The notes below the pieces were generated by a model. It ran no database searches. It was not told the DNA's origin and saw only the letters and a program-made list of their open reading frames with translations. Position numbers and translations under genes: made by a program. Positions 52,301 to 61,157 of a DNA stretch of 64,000 nt are shown piece by piece. The stretch is from Candidatus Eisenbergiella intestinipullorum (GTDB taxonomy: Bacteria > Bacillota > Clostridia > Lachnospirales > Lachnospiraceae). Position 1 is the stretch's first letter. Every line of letters starts with the position of its first letter. The DNA is taken from positions 1-64,000 of the forward strand of contig DWWH01000022.1 of NCBI GenBank assembly GCA_019119815.1, written 5' to 3'.

Positions 52301-53038
52301 TTATATAAAATACGGCTTCAGGTTTTCGGGAGGCTCCGAATCACTGATGATGCCGTTAAGCTGTGACGCATGGCAGAGCTTGTGGTAATAGGTGGTTCCT
52401 ATCTTGTTGCTGTTGCAGAGCAGATAGGAGGAAGAGGAATGCTCCATCATTTTGTTGCGTACATAATCCTCGGCCTCGGAAATATCGGTCAGATTCCCTT
52501 CCGCCGAAATCCCTCTGCATGAGAAAAAGAAAAAATCAGCCGTAAACCGGTCAATGGTCTTATAGGCTTCTTCCCCCACAAGGGCGTAGCAGCTGTTTAA
52601 AAGCTGCCCTCCGGTGCTGATCGTCTTGATGTTGCTGTATTCTGCAAGCTTCATCTGCGTTTTCAGCCCGTTGGTGATGATGGTGATATTTTTTTTGGAG
52701 GCGAGGAAGGGAATCATATTGTAGGCGCTGGAAGAGGCGTCCAAAAACAGGACCGTTCCATCGCCTACCAGGGAGCTGGCCTTTCTGGCGATCATGACCT
52801 TTTCACTGGACTGTTCCAGTTCCCGGATGGTAAACGGGATTTTGATCATGGAAATGCCGTTTTCCTCCAGGACGGCGCCGCCATAGACCCGTTTGATCAG
52901 ATGCTGCTTTTCCAGGGAAGCAAGATCGCGGCGGATGGAAGGCTCGCTCGCATAAAGCTGTCTGGCGAGATCCTTAACCCGGATTTTTTTCTCTTTTAAC
53001 AAAATTTCCAATATAGACCGTTCTCTATCTGTATTCAT
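52301..53038 (-). CDS. DeoR/GlpR-family regulator
   Basis: The 245-residue protein has an N-terminal winged helix-turn-helix (RERSILEILLKEKKIRVKDLARQLYASEPSIRRDLASLEKQ) and a C-terminal DeoR sensor domain (DGTVLFLDASSSAYNMIPFL, TNGLKTQMKLAEYSNIKTIS), which binds sugar phosphates. It is divergent from the ABC importer genes with a 309-base shared regulatory region, so it is probably their repressor, released by a phosphorylated sugar. The promoter is at 53158-53186. Its ligand is unknown. Confidence 0.88.
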   Translation of the reverse strand: MNTDRERSILEILLKEKKIRVKDLARQLYASEPSIRRDLASLEKQHLIKRVYGGAVLEENGISMIKIPFTIRELEQSSEKVMIARKASSLVGDGTVLFLDASSSAYNMIPFLASKKNITIITNGLKTQMKLAEYSNIKTISTGGQLLNSCYALVGEEAYKTIDRFTADFFFFSCRGISAEGNLTDISEAEDYVRNKMMEHSSSSYLLCNSNKIGTTYYHKLCHASQLNGIISDSEPPENLKPYFI

Positions 53039-53157
53039 GTCTAATATCCTGTAAACTCATTGTAAAAAAATTAAAATGCATGTTAAAAACGCTCATGATC
53101 GTGAACACTTTTTCAGCTTGAGCGGCGCATATTGCGCAATTGATCAGTATGTGTAAT

Positions 53158-53186
53158 ATTATACTACGTAAGCATTTCAGTGTCAA
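53158..53186 (-). promoter_or_regulatory. Consensus promoter of the DeoR gene
   Basis: On the minus strand, TTGACA (53186-53181) and TATAAT (53163-53158) are exactly 17 bases apart. TGATACC direct repeats lie just upstream of the -35 (near 53190-53215), possible autorepressor sites. The leader contains an ATTGCGCAAT palindrome (53141-53150). Confidence 0.75.
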
Positions 53187-53260
53187 AGTTGATACCGGTT
53201 TGTCGACTGATACCAAAGGTCAGACTGTTTTGATCCGGTCCTTCCCTTCTCTTTCAGCTT

Positions 53261-53280
53261 ACGTTAAACGGCCGTAACGT
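53261..53280 (+). promoter_or_regulatory. Dyad operator before the ABC importer
   Basis: ACGTTA (53261-53266) and TAACGT (53275-53280) form an inverted repeat with an 8-base spacer that itself contains CGGCCG-like symmetry. It overlaps a weak TTAAAC/TAATAT promoter (53264-53293), so it is a plausible DeoR site. Confidence 0.45.
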
Positions 53281-53347
53281 GCAGGAATAATATGGGGGGG
53301 ACGGGGAGATAGGACAGATGAAAGATGATTAAAGGGGTGAAGAGAAA

Positions 53348-54844
53348 ATGAAAAAGAAAATGCTCAGTGTGCTGCTCTGTATGGTAATAACCGCAGGAAT
53401 GCTCGCCGGATGCGGCAGCAGCACTTCGGATACCGCGGGAAGCAGCGCACAGACGGAAGCATCCCAGGAAGCGGCGGAAAGCACCGCACAGACAGAAGCT
53501 GTCTCGGAAAGCGGCACCCAGACAGAGGCTTCCGCGGAAACGGCGGAAACCGACGGAGAAAAGATCGTCGTAACGATCGGCGATTTTCCGAACAAGGAAG
53601 CGGATCCCGCTCTCTGGGAGGTTTATCAGGGATATGTTGAAAAATTCAAGGAGATCCGCCCTGATGTGGAGATCATTCAGGATGAAAAGAGCTACAGCGT
53701 AGATTCCTTCGCGACGACGGCCGCTACCGGCCAGCTCGCCAATCTGTTCCGGGTGGCGTTTACGGAGCCGCAGGCCTGCATCGATTCGGGATATGTGAGG
53801 GATGTGACGGATATCTTCGTGGAAAGAGGATATGCGGACGGCCTGAATGACGACGTCATGGAAATGCTGACTGCGGATGGAAAATATTACGGTATCCCGA
53901 TGACCGGTTATTCCATGGGAATGTGGTACAATGTGAATCTGTTTAAACAGGCGGGACTGGTCAATGAAGACGGGACGCTCCAGTATCCCACCACATGGGA
54001 CGAGGTGATCGAAACGGCTCAGATCATCAAGGAAAAGACCGGACAGGCGGGCTTTGGATTCCAGGGAATGGGAAACCAGGCCGGATGGGTGATGCAGAAT
54101 CTGGACTGGGCGTATGGCGCGGAGCTTATGGTGGAAGAAGAGGATGGGAGCTATAAGGCCACCTTTGCCACGCCTGAGCTGGAAGAAGCATTCCAGATTT
54201 ATTATGATATGAAATGGAAATATGACGTGCTTCCGGCCAATACGCAGATGGAAAGGGCCGATGTCGTGAGAATGATGGCGACGGATCAGCTTGGCATGTG
54301 CGTCTGCGCGGAAGACTGGTGGGATGCCGCTGTGCTGGAGTACGGCATGGATATTTCCAATATCGGATGTTCCCCTCTGCCCGCGGGACCGGCAGGGACC
54401 TATTCCCTTACCGGCGGCAATCTGATGATGTTCTCCAAGGATACCACGGACGAGCAGGTAGAGGCGCTGTTTGACTGGATGGAAATGATCGGAAACGGCC
54501 CTGTGCTTTCCGATGTGGCAAAGGAAAACCTGGTGGATCAGCTGGAGGCGAAGAAAGCGGACGGAAGAGTCATCAAGGTGCCGAGCTTTGATGTATGGAA
54601 AGACGAAGCGAGGCAGGCGGATCTTGCCGCGATCTATGAGCCGTATGTGAATATCGATCCTGTCGTGCAGGTTCCCATGATGAACGATCAGGTCAAGATG
54701 CATCCGGAATACAGGGTACATTCCCAGGATCTGTATGCGACGATGACAGAATGTATCCAGGAGGTTCTTACAAATGAGAACGTGGATATCATGCAGCTTT
54801 TAACAGAAAAAGAGAGTGACTTCCAGAAGGACTTCCTTGACTGA
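53348..54844 (+). CDS. Extracellular solute-binding lipoprotein of a sugar ABC importer
   Basis: A lipoprotein signal is clear (MKKKMLSVLLCMVITAGMLAGCGSS, lipobox LAGC). The 498-residue product continues as a family 1 sugar-binding protein (VVTIGDFPNKEADPALWEVY, GYSMGMWYNVNLFKQAG, LTGGNLMMFSK). A low-complexity Ala/Ser/Glu/Thr linker (about residues 25-75) tethers it to the membrane. It would catch an oligosaccharide outside the cell and hand it to the permeases encoded next. No ATPase is encoded here, so a shared MsmX-type ATPase is expected. Confidence 0.9.
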   Translation: MKKKMLSVLLCMVITAGMLAGCGSSTSDTAGSSAQTEASQEAAESTAQTEAVSESGTQTEASAETAETDGEKIVVTIGDFPNKEADPALWEVYQGYVEKFKEIRPDVEIIQDEKSYSVDSFATTAATGQLANLFRVAFTEPQACIDSGYVRDVTDIFVERGYADGLNDDVMEMLTADGKYYGIPMTGYSMGMWYNVNLFKQAGLVNEDGTLQYPTTWDEVIETAQIIKEKTGQAGFGFQGMGNQAGWVMQNLDWAYGAELMVEEEDGSYKATFATPELEEAFQIYYDMKWKYDVLPANTQMERADVVRMMATDQLGMCVCAEDWWDAAVLEYGMDISNIGCSPLPAGPAGTYSLTGGNLMMFSKDTTDEQVEALFDWMEMIGNGPVLSDVAKENLVDQLEAKKADGRVIKVPSFDVWKDEARQADLAAIYEPYVNIDPVVQVPMMNDQVKMHPEYRVHSQDLYATMTECIQEVLTNENVDIMQLLTEKESDFQKDFLD

Positions 54845-54878
54845 AAAGTGACAGATGCGTGCAGTCATAGATGATGAG

Positions 54879-54923
54879 AGAATCCCGGGTGAAGAAGGAA
54901 CCGCTCCGCCTGGGATTCTTTTC
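54879..54923 (+). terminator. Partial terminator inside the importer operon
   Basis: AGAATCCCGGG (54879-54889) pairs with CCTGGGATTCT (54909-54919) with one wobble, followed by TTTT. In this position it would lower permease expression relative to the binding protein. Confidence 0.65.
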
Positions 54924-54979
54924 AGGGTCGGGAAAGCAGCCGGTCTGTATCCGAAATGAAAACTGATAGGAGGGGTAAA

Positions 54980-55915
54980 ATGGCAACCGTCAAAAAGAAA
55001 GAGAAACAGCCGGTCAGGGAAAGGATCAGGCAGGGCGCGGCGCAGTGGGTCCGCAGGGATCTGGTGGGATGGTTATTGCTGCTGCCATCGCTGTTCTGTT
55101 TTATTTTCTTTTTATGGCAGCCGCTGATCAACGGAGTCAGGATCTCGTTTTATGAAACAAGGGGATTTGATACGGTCAGATTCATCGGGCTGGAGAATTA
55201 TGTGGACGTGATTACCAATTCAAGCTTTATCAACGCGGCGCTGAACACGCTCAAGTACGGCGTATGGTCCATCATGCTGGGGCTGCTTGTTCCGGTCATT
55301 GCCGCTGTCCTGCTGAATGAAGTGGTGCATGCCAAAGGATTTTTCCGGTTCGGCATTTATTTCCCCTGTATGGTTCCCGGAATCGTTACATCCGTAATGT
55401 GGACCATCCTGCTTGAACCGGATGCGCAGGGAATGTTGAATTATCTTCTGGGCAGGCTGGGGGTGGGGCCATTTCAGTTCCTGCAGGATCCGAACGCGGT
55501 CGTCCCCATCATTGTTATGACGATGACCTGGGGGGCTTCCGGATCGACGGCGATTTTATACCTGGCGGACCTGCAGAGCGTCAATACCTCTTTATATGAG
55601 GCGGTAGAAATAGACGGCGGGGGGATTCTTCAAAAATTTCTTTACGTCACGGTTCCACATATGTCCGGTATGGTGCGCATGATGTTCATCATGCAGATCA
55701 TCAGCGTGCTTCAGGTTTTCCAGCAGCCCTTTACCATGACGGGAGGAGGTCCTAACGGCGCTTCCGAAACATTGGGAATGGTTGCCTACAATTACGCGTT
55801 TATCAATAATGAAGCGGGAAAATCGGCGGCAACCAGCGTGATCCTGGGAGGAGCCATCATGATTTTCAGCATCGTGTATATGAATGTTAAGAAAAAAGAT
55901 GATACGCAGGCCTGA
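54980..55915 (+). CDS. Sugar ABC importer permease 1
   Basis: AGGAGGGG precedes the ATG at 54980. The 311-residue protein has six hydrophobic helices and the MalF/UgpA-type EAA loop (LYEAVEIDGGGILQKFLYVTVP). The GGGPNGASETLGMVAYNYAF segment near the C-terminus is typical of such permeases. It pairs with the permease encoded immediately after. Membrane-embedded; part of the importer with the lipoprotein at 53348. Confidence 0.92.
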   Translation: MATVKKKEKQPVRERIRQGAAQWVRRDLVGWLLLLPSLFCFIFFLWQPLINGVRISFYETRGFDTVRFIGLENYVDVITNSSFINAALNTLKYGVWSIMLGLLVPVIAAVLLNEVVHAKGFFRFGIYFPCMVPGIVTSVMWTILLEPDAQGMLNYLLGRLGVGPFQFLQDPNAVVPIIVMTMTWGASGSTAILYLADLQSVNTSLYEAVEIDGGGILQKFLYVTVPHMSGMVRMMFIMQIISVLQVFQQPFTMTGGGPNGASETLGMVAYNYAFINNEAGKSAATSVILGGAIMIFSIVYMNVKKKDDTQA

Positions 55916-55926
55916 GGGGGTGGAGA

Positions 55927-56832
55927 ATGTTGAAAATGCATAGAAAGACGGACGCAGGCTCCAAAAGGACAGGGGTCATCAGTGAAATGGATTATAAAGG
56001 CCTACACGGGAAGGCTCTTTACTGGATTTTGTTTGCGCTTCTCTGCATCGCCGTGGCGGTCAGCCTGGTCCCTCCGCTGTATGTGTTTGTTTCCTCGGTA
56101 AAGGATACCAAAGAATTTTATCAGATCCCGCCTACCATCATTCCCAAGACGGTGGATCTGTCAAAAATCGTTGAAGTATGGAAGCGCTATGACTTTAAAA
56201 GGTATTATCTGAATACGGCGTTCGTTGCTGTTTTTTCGGTGACATGGTCATTGTTCTCAAACGGACTTGCCGGGTATGTCCTGTCCAAAATCAAGCCGAG
56301 AGGACATAAAATTGTGTTTGCCCTGGTGATGGCGTCTCTGATGATTCCGACCACGATCTCCATTGTGCCGCTGTATAAAAATTTTGTCAGCTTTCCGATC
56401 GGCGGGTTCAGCATGATTAATACCTACTTCCCCATGATCCTGATGACGGGCTGCAACGCTTTTATGGTGATTGTGTACAAGAGCTTTTTTGACGGGATCC
56501 CGACAGACCTTCTGGATGCGGCGGAAATAGACGGCTGCGGTACAGTTGCGAAATTCTGCCATATTGTGGCTCCTCTGTCCAAATCGGTACTCGCGACAGG
56601 CGCGATCCTGGCCTTTAACGCAACCTGGAACGACTTTTTCTGGCCGTATCTGGTGCTGAAAGAATCCTCCAAAGCGACGGTCATGATCGAGATCTTTGCG
56701 GTCAGGGGATCGGTGTCTCAGGATAAGCTTCTGGTACTCCTAGCGTTTGCGATCCTTCCGCCTGCCTTGATCTTCATTTTCTTCCAGAAAAATATCATGC
56801 AGGGCCTGACCATGAGCGGGATCAAGGGATAA
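55927..56832 (+). CDS. Sugar ABC importer permease 2
   Basis: GGGGGTGGAG precedes the ATG at 55927. The 301-residue protein has six hydrophobic helices and the MalG/UgpE-type EAA loop (LLDAAEIDGCGTVAKFCHIV), and ends QGLTMSGIKG, the usual MalG-type C-terminus. It forms the second half of the importer channel. The 12-base gap to permease 1 indicates cotranscription. Confidence 0.92.
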   Translation: MLKMHRKTDAGSKRTGVISEMDYKGLHGKALYWILFALLCIAVAVSLVPPLYVFVSSVKDTKEFYQIPPTIIPKTVDLSKIVEVWKRYDFKRYYLNTAFVAVFSVTWSLFSNGLAGYVLSKIKPRGHKIVFALVMASLMIPTTISIVPLYKNFVSFPIGGFSMINTYFPMILMTGCNAFMVIVYKSFFDGIPTDLLDAAEIDGCGTVAKFCHIVAPLSKSVLATGAILAFNATWNDFFWPYLVLKESSKATVMIEIFAVRGSVSQDKLLVLLAFAILPPALIFIFFQKNIMQGLTMSGIKG

Positions 56833-56895
56833 AGCGGAGAATGCGGCTTTGTAAAAAGGGCAGTGCGTAATGCGGCTTACATGCGGGAGGTTTAA

Positions 56896-58512
56896 ATGGT
56901 AAATTATGAAAGCTTTAACCTGACGGAGGATCATTGCTACAATATCCGGAGGGCATTGCTGTATTGCAGGGAACATCAGGAGGACGGCCTGGTTTTCCCG
57001 AAGGGAGAATATCATCTGTACCCCGGGAAAGCGTCCGTGCGTGCGGTAAGCGTTTCCAACCATGATATATGCGGGTATAACAGTATTGCGTTTCTTCTGG
57101 AGAATATGCGGGATTTTACCCTGGACGGCGGAGGAAGCGTCTTTATCAGCCATGGGGTAATGGTCAGCGCAGCGCTTCTTTCCTGTTCTAATGTCCGGCT
57201 GCAGAACCTGAGCTTTACGGCGGAAGAACCGATGCGGATGGAGGCGGAAGTGGTTGGATATTCCGGAAAGGACTGGAGCCTGAGGGTGACCAATGATGCC
57301 GGATACTATATACGGGATGGGATGCTCCGCTTTACGGATGCATATGGGCATGATGATCCCTACCATTATACGATGATCGTAAGACGGGGAGAAGGAACGG
57401 ATTATATCCCGGAAACGAAGGAATCCTTTGATAAAAATGTGCGCTTTTATCAGATGGAAGGAAAAAAGATCCGGGTACAGAATTCCCAGCTTTCCCCTGA
57501 AGCGGGAATGCGCCTGATCCTCGCGCCGCAGATCAGGCATGGCTGCACGGTATTTCTGGAGAACTGCAGGGATACCCTGATCGAGCGTCTGGCTGTCTGC
57601 CACAGCTATGGGATGGGGGTCATCGCCCAGCTGTGCGACACGATAACCATACGCGGGATGAAGGTAAGTCCGGGCGGCGCGATGTTTTCCACAAACTGCG
57701 ACGCGACGCATTTCGTCAGCTGTACGGGAAAGATAGAGATCAGCGACAGTTCCTTTGAAGGCATGCTGGACGATGCCATGAACATCCACGGAATATTTTC
57801 GCGGATAGAGCAGACGGATGAAAGAGGGATCCTTGTGCATGATATGCATCCGGGCTCCAAAGGACTTTCCCTGTATGAGCCGGGAGACAGGATTGCTGTC
57901 ATGAATCCCGGACGGCTCATTCCGGAATCCTTTTATACCGTTGAGAAGGCGGAACGGATCAATATGGAATATTTTTATCTGACGCTCCGGGAAAGGGCGG
58001 AGCATATTCCGGTCCTGTATACGGTTGAAAATATTTCCCGGCAGCCGGAAGTGTTTTTTTGCAATAATACGGTAAGGGCAAACCGGGCAAGAGGGATCCT
58101 GCTCGCTTCCAAGGGACGGACGGAAGTACGGAACAATGTTTTCCATACGCCCGGCTGTGCGGTCCTTTTTGAAAGCGACGGGGAAATGTGGTATGAATCG
58201 GGAGGGACGCAGGATGTCCTGATCGAAGATAATCTGTTCGATCACTGCGGTTATGCCAGAGAAGCGTGGGGAGAGGCGGTAATAGAGGTCAAGCCCAGAA
58301 GGGAAGCGGATGGGATCCACTACTATCATAAAAAGATCCGGATCAGCAATAATCGATTTACAGGAAAAGAACGGATGATCCTTTCGGCGGCAGATACGGA
58401 GGAGATCGAATTTTCCGGGAACGAGGTTCCGGAAAATGAAAAGGCAAACCGGTATCGGAATTGCGGACATATTCTGGACGACCTGTCCGGCGGCCGGATG
58501 TGCGTACAATGA
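56896..58512 (+). CDS. GH110-like parallel beta-helix glycosidase
   Basis: The 538-residue protein is a right-handed beta-helix. It has GH110-style features: FPKGEYHLYPGKASVRAV near residue 35, DFTLDGGGSVFISHG, and especially DATHFVSCTGKIEISDSSFE followed by GMLDDAMNIHG. In GH110 the paired Asp residues of this region (here about 290 and 291) are catalytic. GH110 enzymes release terminal alpha-1,3-linked galactose from blood-group B type or related glycans. There is no signal peptide, so it should act on imported glycans. The assignment is by remembered motif and needs a profile search; another beta-helix hydrolase is the alternative. Confidence 0.65.
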   Translation: MVNYESFNLTEDHCYNIRRALLYCREHQEDGLVFPKGEYHLYPGKASVRAVSVSNHDICGYNSIAFLLENMRDFTLDGGGSVFISHGVMVSAALLSCSNVRLQNLSFTAEEPMRMEAEVVGYSGKDWSLRVTNDAGYYIRDGMLRFTDAYGHDDPYHYTMIVRRGEGTDYIPETKESFDKNVRFYQMEGKKIRVQNSQLSPEAGMRLILAPQIRHGCTVFLENCRDTLIERLAVCHSYGMGVIAQLCDTITIRGMKVSPGGAMFSTNCDATHFVSCTGKIEISDSSFEGMLDDAMNIHGIFSRIEQTDERGILVHDMHPGSKGLSLYEPGDRIAVMNPGRLIPESFYTVEKAERINMEYFYLTLRERAEHIPVLYTVENISRQPEVFFCNNTVRANRARGILLASKGRTEVRNNVFHTPGCAVLFESDGEMWYESGGTQDVLIEDNLFDHCGYAREAWGEAVIEVKPRREADGIHYYHKKIRISNNRFTGKERMILSAADTEEIEFSGNEVPENEKANRYRNCGHILDDLSGGRMCVQ

Positions 58513-58541
58513 CGGAAAAGGAAGGGGAAAGGGAGCAGAAA

Positions 58542-59405
58542 ATGAGATTTTTAGGAACCAGTGCGGGAGAGGGGATCCCCAATCCGTTCTGCCGGTGTGA
58601 ATACTGCGAAAATGCGCGCCGAAAGGGCGGAAAGGAAATACGGACGCGATCCTCCTTCCGGGTGGATGAAAAACTGATGATCGATATCGGGCCGGATTTT
58701 TTTACGCAGTCCGTGATGCTGGGCGAACGGTTTGATCAGGTCGAACATGTTTTGTATACGCATACCCATGGAGACCACTTTGATTTTAAGATGCTGTGGG
58801 AACGTTCCGTGAGGACGGCCGGAGAGCTTCCTCCGCTTTCCGTATATTTTACGGAAGAAGCCATGGAAATCATCGATGAATTTCTCATGAAATCCCGCGT
58901 GACGGAGGGGAGAGAAGCCTATACCGGAAAAAAGGATGTGAGGTTCGTAAGGCTGAGATTCGGAGAAGCCCGTGAAATCGCGGGTTATCAGGTCACGCCT
59001 CTCAGAGGGAGCCACAGCACCAGCTATGAAAAGAACGCGGCGAATTATCTCATCGAAAAAGACGGGAAAAGCCTGTATTATGCGGTGGACTCCGGATACT
59101 TCCGGGAAGAGGCCTTCGACTTCCTGAAGGGGAAGAAGCTGGATATTTTCATAGGAGAATGTACCTTCCCGACGATAGGAAGAGATTTCCGGGCAGGGCT
59201 GACAGATCATATGGATGTGAACCAGTGCCTGAGAAATCTGGCCCGCCTGTATGAATTGAGGGCGATAACGGATGAAACAGAGGTATATCTGACTCATATC
59301 GGGCCGATGGCCACTCACGAGCAGCTGTGCTCTTATTTTCAGGGGCTTTCTCTGCCCTATCGGATCACAGTCGCTTATGATGGCCTTACAATACACGAAA
59401 AATGA
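58542..59405 (+). CDS. PhnP-like metallo-beta-lactamase-fold hydrolase
   Basis: GGGAG precedes the ATG at 58542. The 287-residue protein opens MRFLGTSAGEGIPNPFCRC, with extra Cys ligands C17, C19 and C22 as in PhnP phosphodiesterases, then the metal site THTHGDHFDFK (about 77-84), and later LTHIGPMATHEQL. PhnP cleaves cyclic ribose phosphates; other members of the fold open lactones. Its place between a glycosidase and an esterase suggests a sugar phosphate or lactone substrate, which is inference. Confidence 0.8.
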   Translation: MRFLGTSAGEGIPNPFCRCEYCENARRKGGKEIRTRSSFRVDEKLMIDIGPDFFTQSVMLGERFDQVEHVLYTHTHGDHFDFKMLWERSVRTAGELPPLSVYFTEEAMEIIDEFLMKSRVTEGREAYTGKKDVRFVRLRFGEAREIAGYQVTPLRGSHSTSYEKNAANYLIEKDGKSLYYAVDSGYFREEAFDFLKGKKLDIFIGECTFPTIGRDFRAGLTDHMDVNQCLRNLARLYELRAITDETEVYLTHIGPMATHEQLCSYFQGLSLPYRITVAYDGLTIHEK

Positions 59406-59440
59406 CGGGCTGCAGCAGGCGGCGGGAAAGGAAAATAAAC

Positions 59441-60094
59441 ATGGAACTGGAAGGAAAAAGGATAGCGTTTCTGGGAGACAGCATAACGCAGGGAGTCGGC
59501 GCGTCCGCTCCGGATAAGGTCTTTCACCAGGTCATCCTGCAGAAATACGGATTGAGGGAGGCACTTAATTTCGGCCTGGGAGGGACACGGATAGCAAGGC
59601 AGTATACCCCGTCGGAAAACGACTGGTGGGATGAAACATTTCTGGACAGGGCGAAGAAAATCCCCCTCGATGTGGACGCCGTGGTGGCGTTCGGCGGCAC
59701 CAATGATTACGGGCATGGGGATGCCCCGATGGGAAAATTTGAGGACAGGACGGAGGAAACCTTTTATGGGGCATGCCACGCCCTGATGGCATATCTGTCC
59801 GTCACGTTTGCTGGGAAACCGGTTATTTTCATGACCCCTCTGCACAGGACGGGGGAAGATGGGAAAGTGGTCAACGGTATAAAAACGGAACGCAGGCTGA
59901 AGGATTATGTGGACGCGGAAAAAAGGGTGGCGGAATATTACGCGATCCCTGTGCTGGATCTTTTCGCGGAAAGCGGGATGCAGCCGAACCTGGAAAGGCA
60001 CGCGGAGCTGTTTTTCGTGGACGGGCTGCATCCCAACGATGCGGGATACGCACGGATCGCGGAGAAACTGGGAAAATATCTTGAAAATTTCTGA
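59441..60094 (+). CDS. SGNH/GDSL hydrolase
   Basis: The 217-residue protein has all SGNH blocks: FLGDSITQGVG with Ser14, NFGLGGTR, AFGGTNDYGHG and the Asp-His pair in DGLHPNDAGYARIA (about 194-197). AAAGGA precedes the ATG at 59441. Such enzymes remove acetyl or acyl groups from sugars, among others. It lacks a signal peptide, so it would deacylate imported oligosaccharides in the cytoplasm. It ends one base before a GTG-like region of the dehydrogenase leader. Confidence 0.85.
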   Translation: MELEGKRIAFLGDSITQGVGASAPDKVFHQVILQKYGLREALNFGLGGTRIARQYTPSENDWWDETFLDRAKKIPLDVDAVVAFGGTNDYGHGDAPMGKFEDRTEETFYGACHALMAYLSVTFAGKPVIFMTPLHRTGEDGKVVNGIKTERRLKDYVDAEKRVAEYYAIPVLDLFAESGMQPNLERHAELFFVDGLHPNDAGYARIAEKLGKYLENF

Positions 60095-60109
60095 ATGGGG
60101 GAAAGAAGG

Positions 60110-61150
60110 ATGAAAAGCGCAGTATTTTATGGAAAGCATGATCTTCGGACAGAGGATCATGAAATGCCTGCGGTGGGGCCGGAGGATGTGCTGATCCAGG
60201 TAAAGGCATGCGGGGTCTGCGGCACAGATGTCCATATTTATGAAGGAGATCCGGGAGCGGCTGAGGTCACGCCGCCGACCATCCTGGGGCATGAATTTTC
60301 CGGCATAGTCGTAAAGACCGGTGAAGCGGTCGTATCTGTGCGGCCGGGAGACAGGGTCTGTATTGATCCGAACTGCTACTGCGGAAAATGCAGCTTCTGC
60401 CGCCAGGGCGTCCCGCATTTCTGTAAACATATGATCGGATACGGAACGACGGTAAACGGAGGATTCGCGGAGTATTGCAGCGTGAGGGAGAGCCAGGTTT
60501 ATCCGCTTGGGGAAAACACCAGCTTTGAACAGGGAGCGATGACGGAGCCGGTTGCCTGCTGCCTGCACGGGATGGATCTGTGCGGGATCCGTCCGGGACA
60601 TCAGGTGGTGGTCATCGGCGGTGGAATGATCGGCCTGATCATGGTCCAGCTCGCGAAGCTGGCGGGCGCGGCAAAGGTCGCGCTTCTTGAGCCCGTAAAG
60701 GGAAAACGCGAAACAGCGGAAAAACTCGGAGCAGACCTGTGCCTGGATCCGACAGAACAGGGCATTCCGATTAAAAAGCTCCTCCGGGAAGCGGGCTTTT
60801 CCTGGATTCAGACCGTGATCGAATGCGTGGGAAGGCCGGCAACCATAGAACAGGCGGTTGAGCTGGCGGATCCCAGGGCCGTGGTCATGATGTTCGGCCT
60901 GACCAGGCCGGAGGAAAGTATTTCCGTAAAGCCGTTCCGGATTTTCCAGAAGGAACTGGAATTAAAGGCTTCTTATATCAATCCGTGTACGCAGCAGAGA
61001 GCCCTTGACCTGATCAACAGCGGCCGGCTGGATGTGAGCAGCATGGTCTATGGGATCTTCGGGCTGGAAAAACTGCCGGAAATTCTATCGGATCCCGCTC
61101 TGCGCGCAAAAGGGAAATTCATTATTTCACCGGAAAGGCAGGGAATATAA
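60110..61150 (+). CDS. Zinc-dependent medium-chain dehydrogenase (sorbitol-DH-like)
   Basis: AGAAGG precedes the ATG at 60110. The 346-residue enzyme has the catalytic zinc ligands Cys37 (GVCGTDVHIYEGDP) and His61-Glu62 (GHEF), the structural zinc cysteines in CIDPNCYCGKCSFCRQGVPH, and the Rossmann motif VVIGGGMIGLIMVQLAK. Members oxidise sugar alcohols, threonine or inositol-like compounds with NAD. In this cluster it may oxidise a released sugar or alditol. The exact substrate is unknown. Confidence 0.88.
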   Translation: MKSAVFYGKHDLRTEDHEMPAVGPEDVLIQVKACGVCGTDVHIYEGDPGAAEVTPPTILGHEFSGIVVKTGEAVVSVRPGDRVCIDPNCYCGKCSFCRQGVPHFCKHMIGYGTTVNGGFAEYCSVRESQVYPLGENTSFEQGAMTEPVACCLHGMDLCGIRPGHQVVVIGGGMIGLIMVQLAKLAGAAKVALLEPVKGKRETAEKLGADLCLDPTEQGIPIKKLLREAGFSWIQTVIECVGRPATIEQAVELADPRAVVMMFGLTRPEESISVKPFRIFQKELELKASYINPCTQQRALDLINSGRLDVSSMVYGIFGLEKLPEILSDPALRAKGKFIISPERQGI

Positions 61151-61157
61151 TGCGAAA

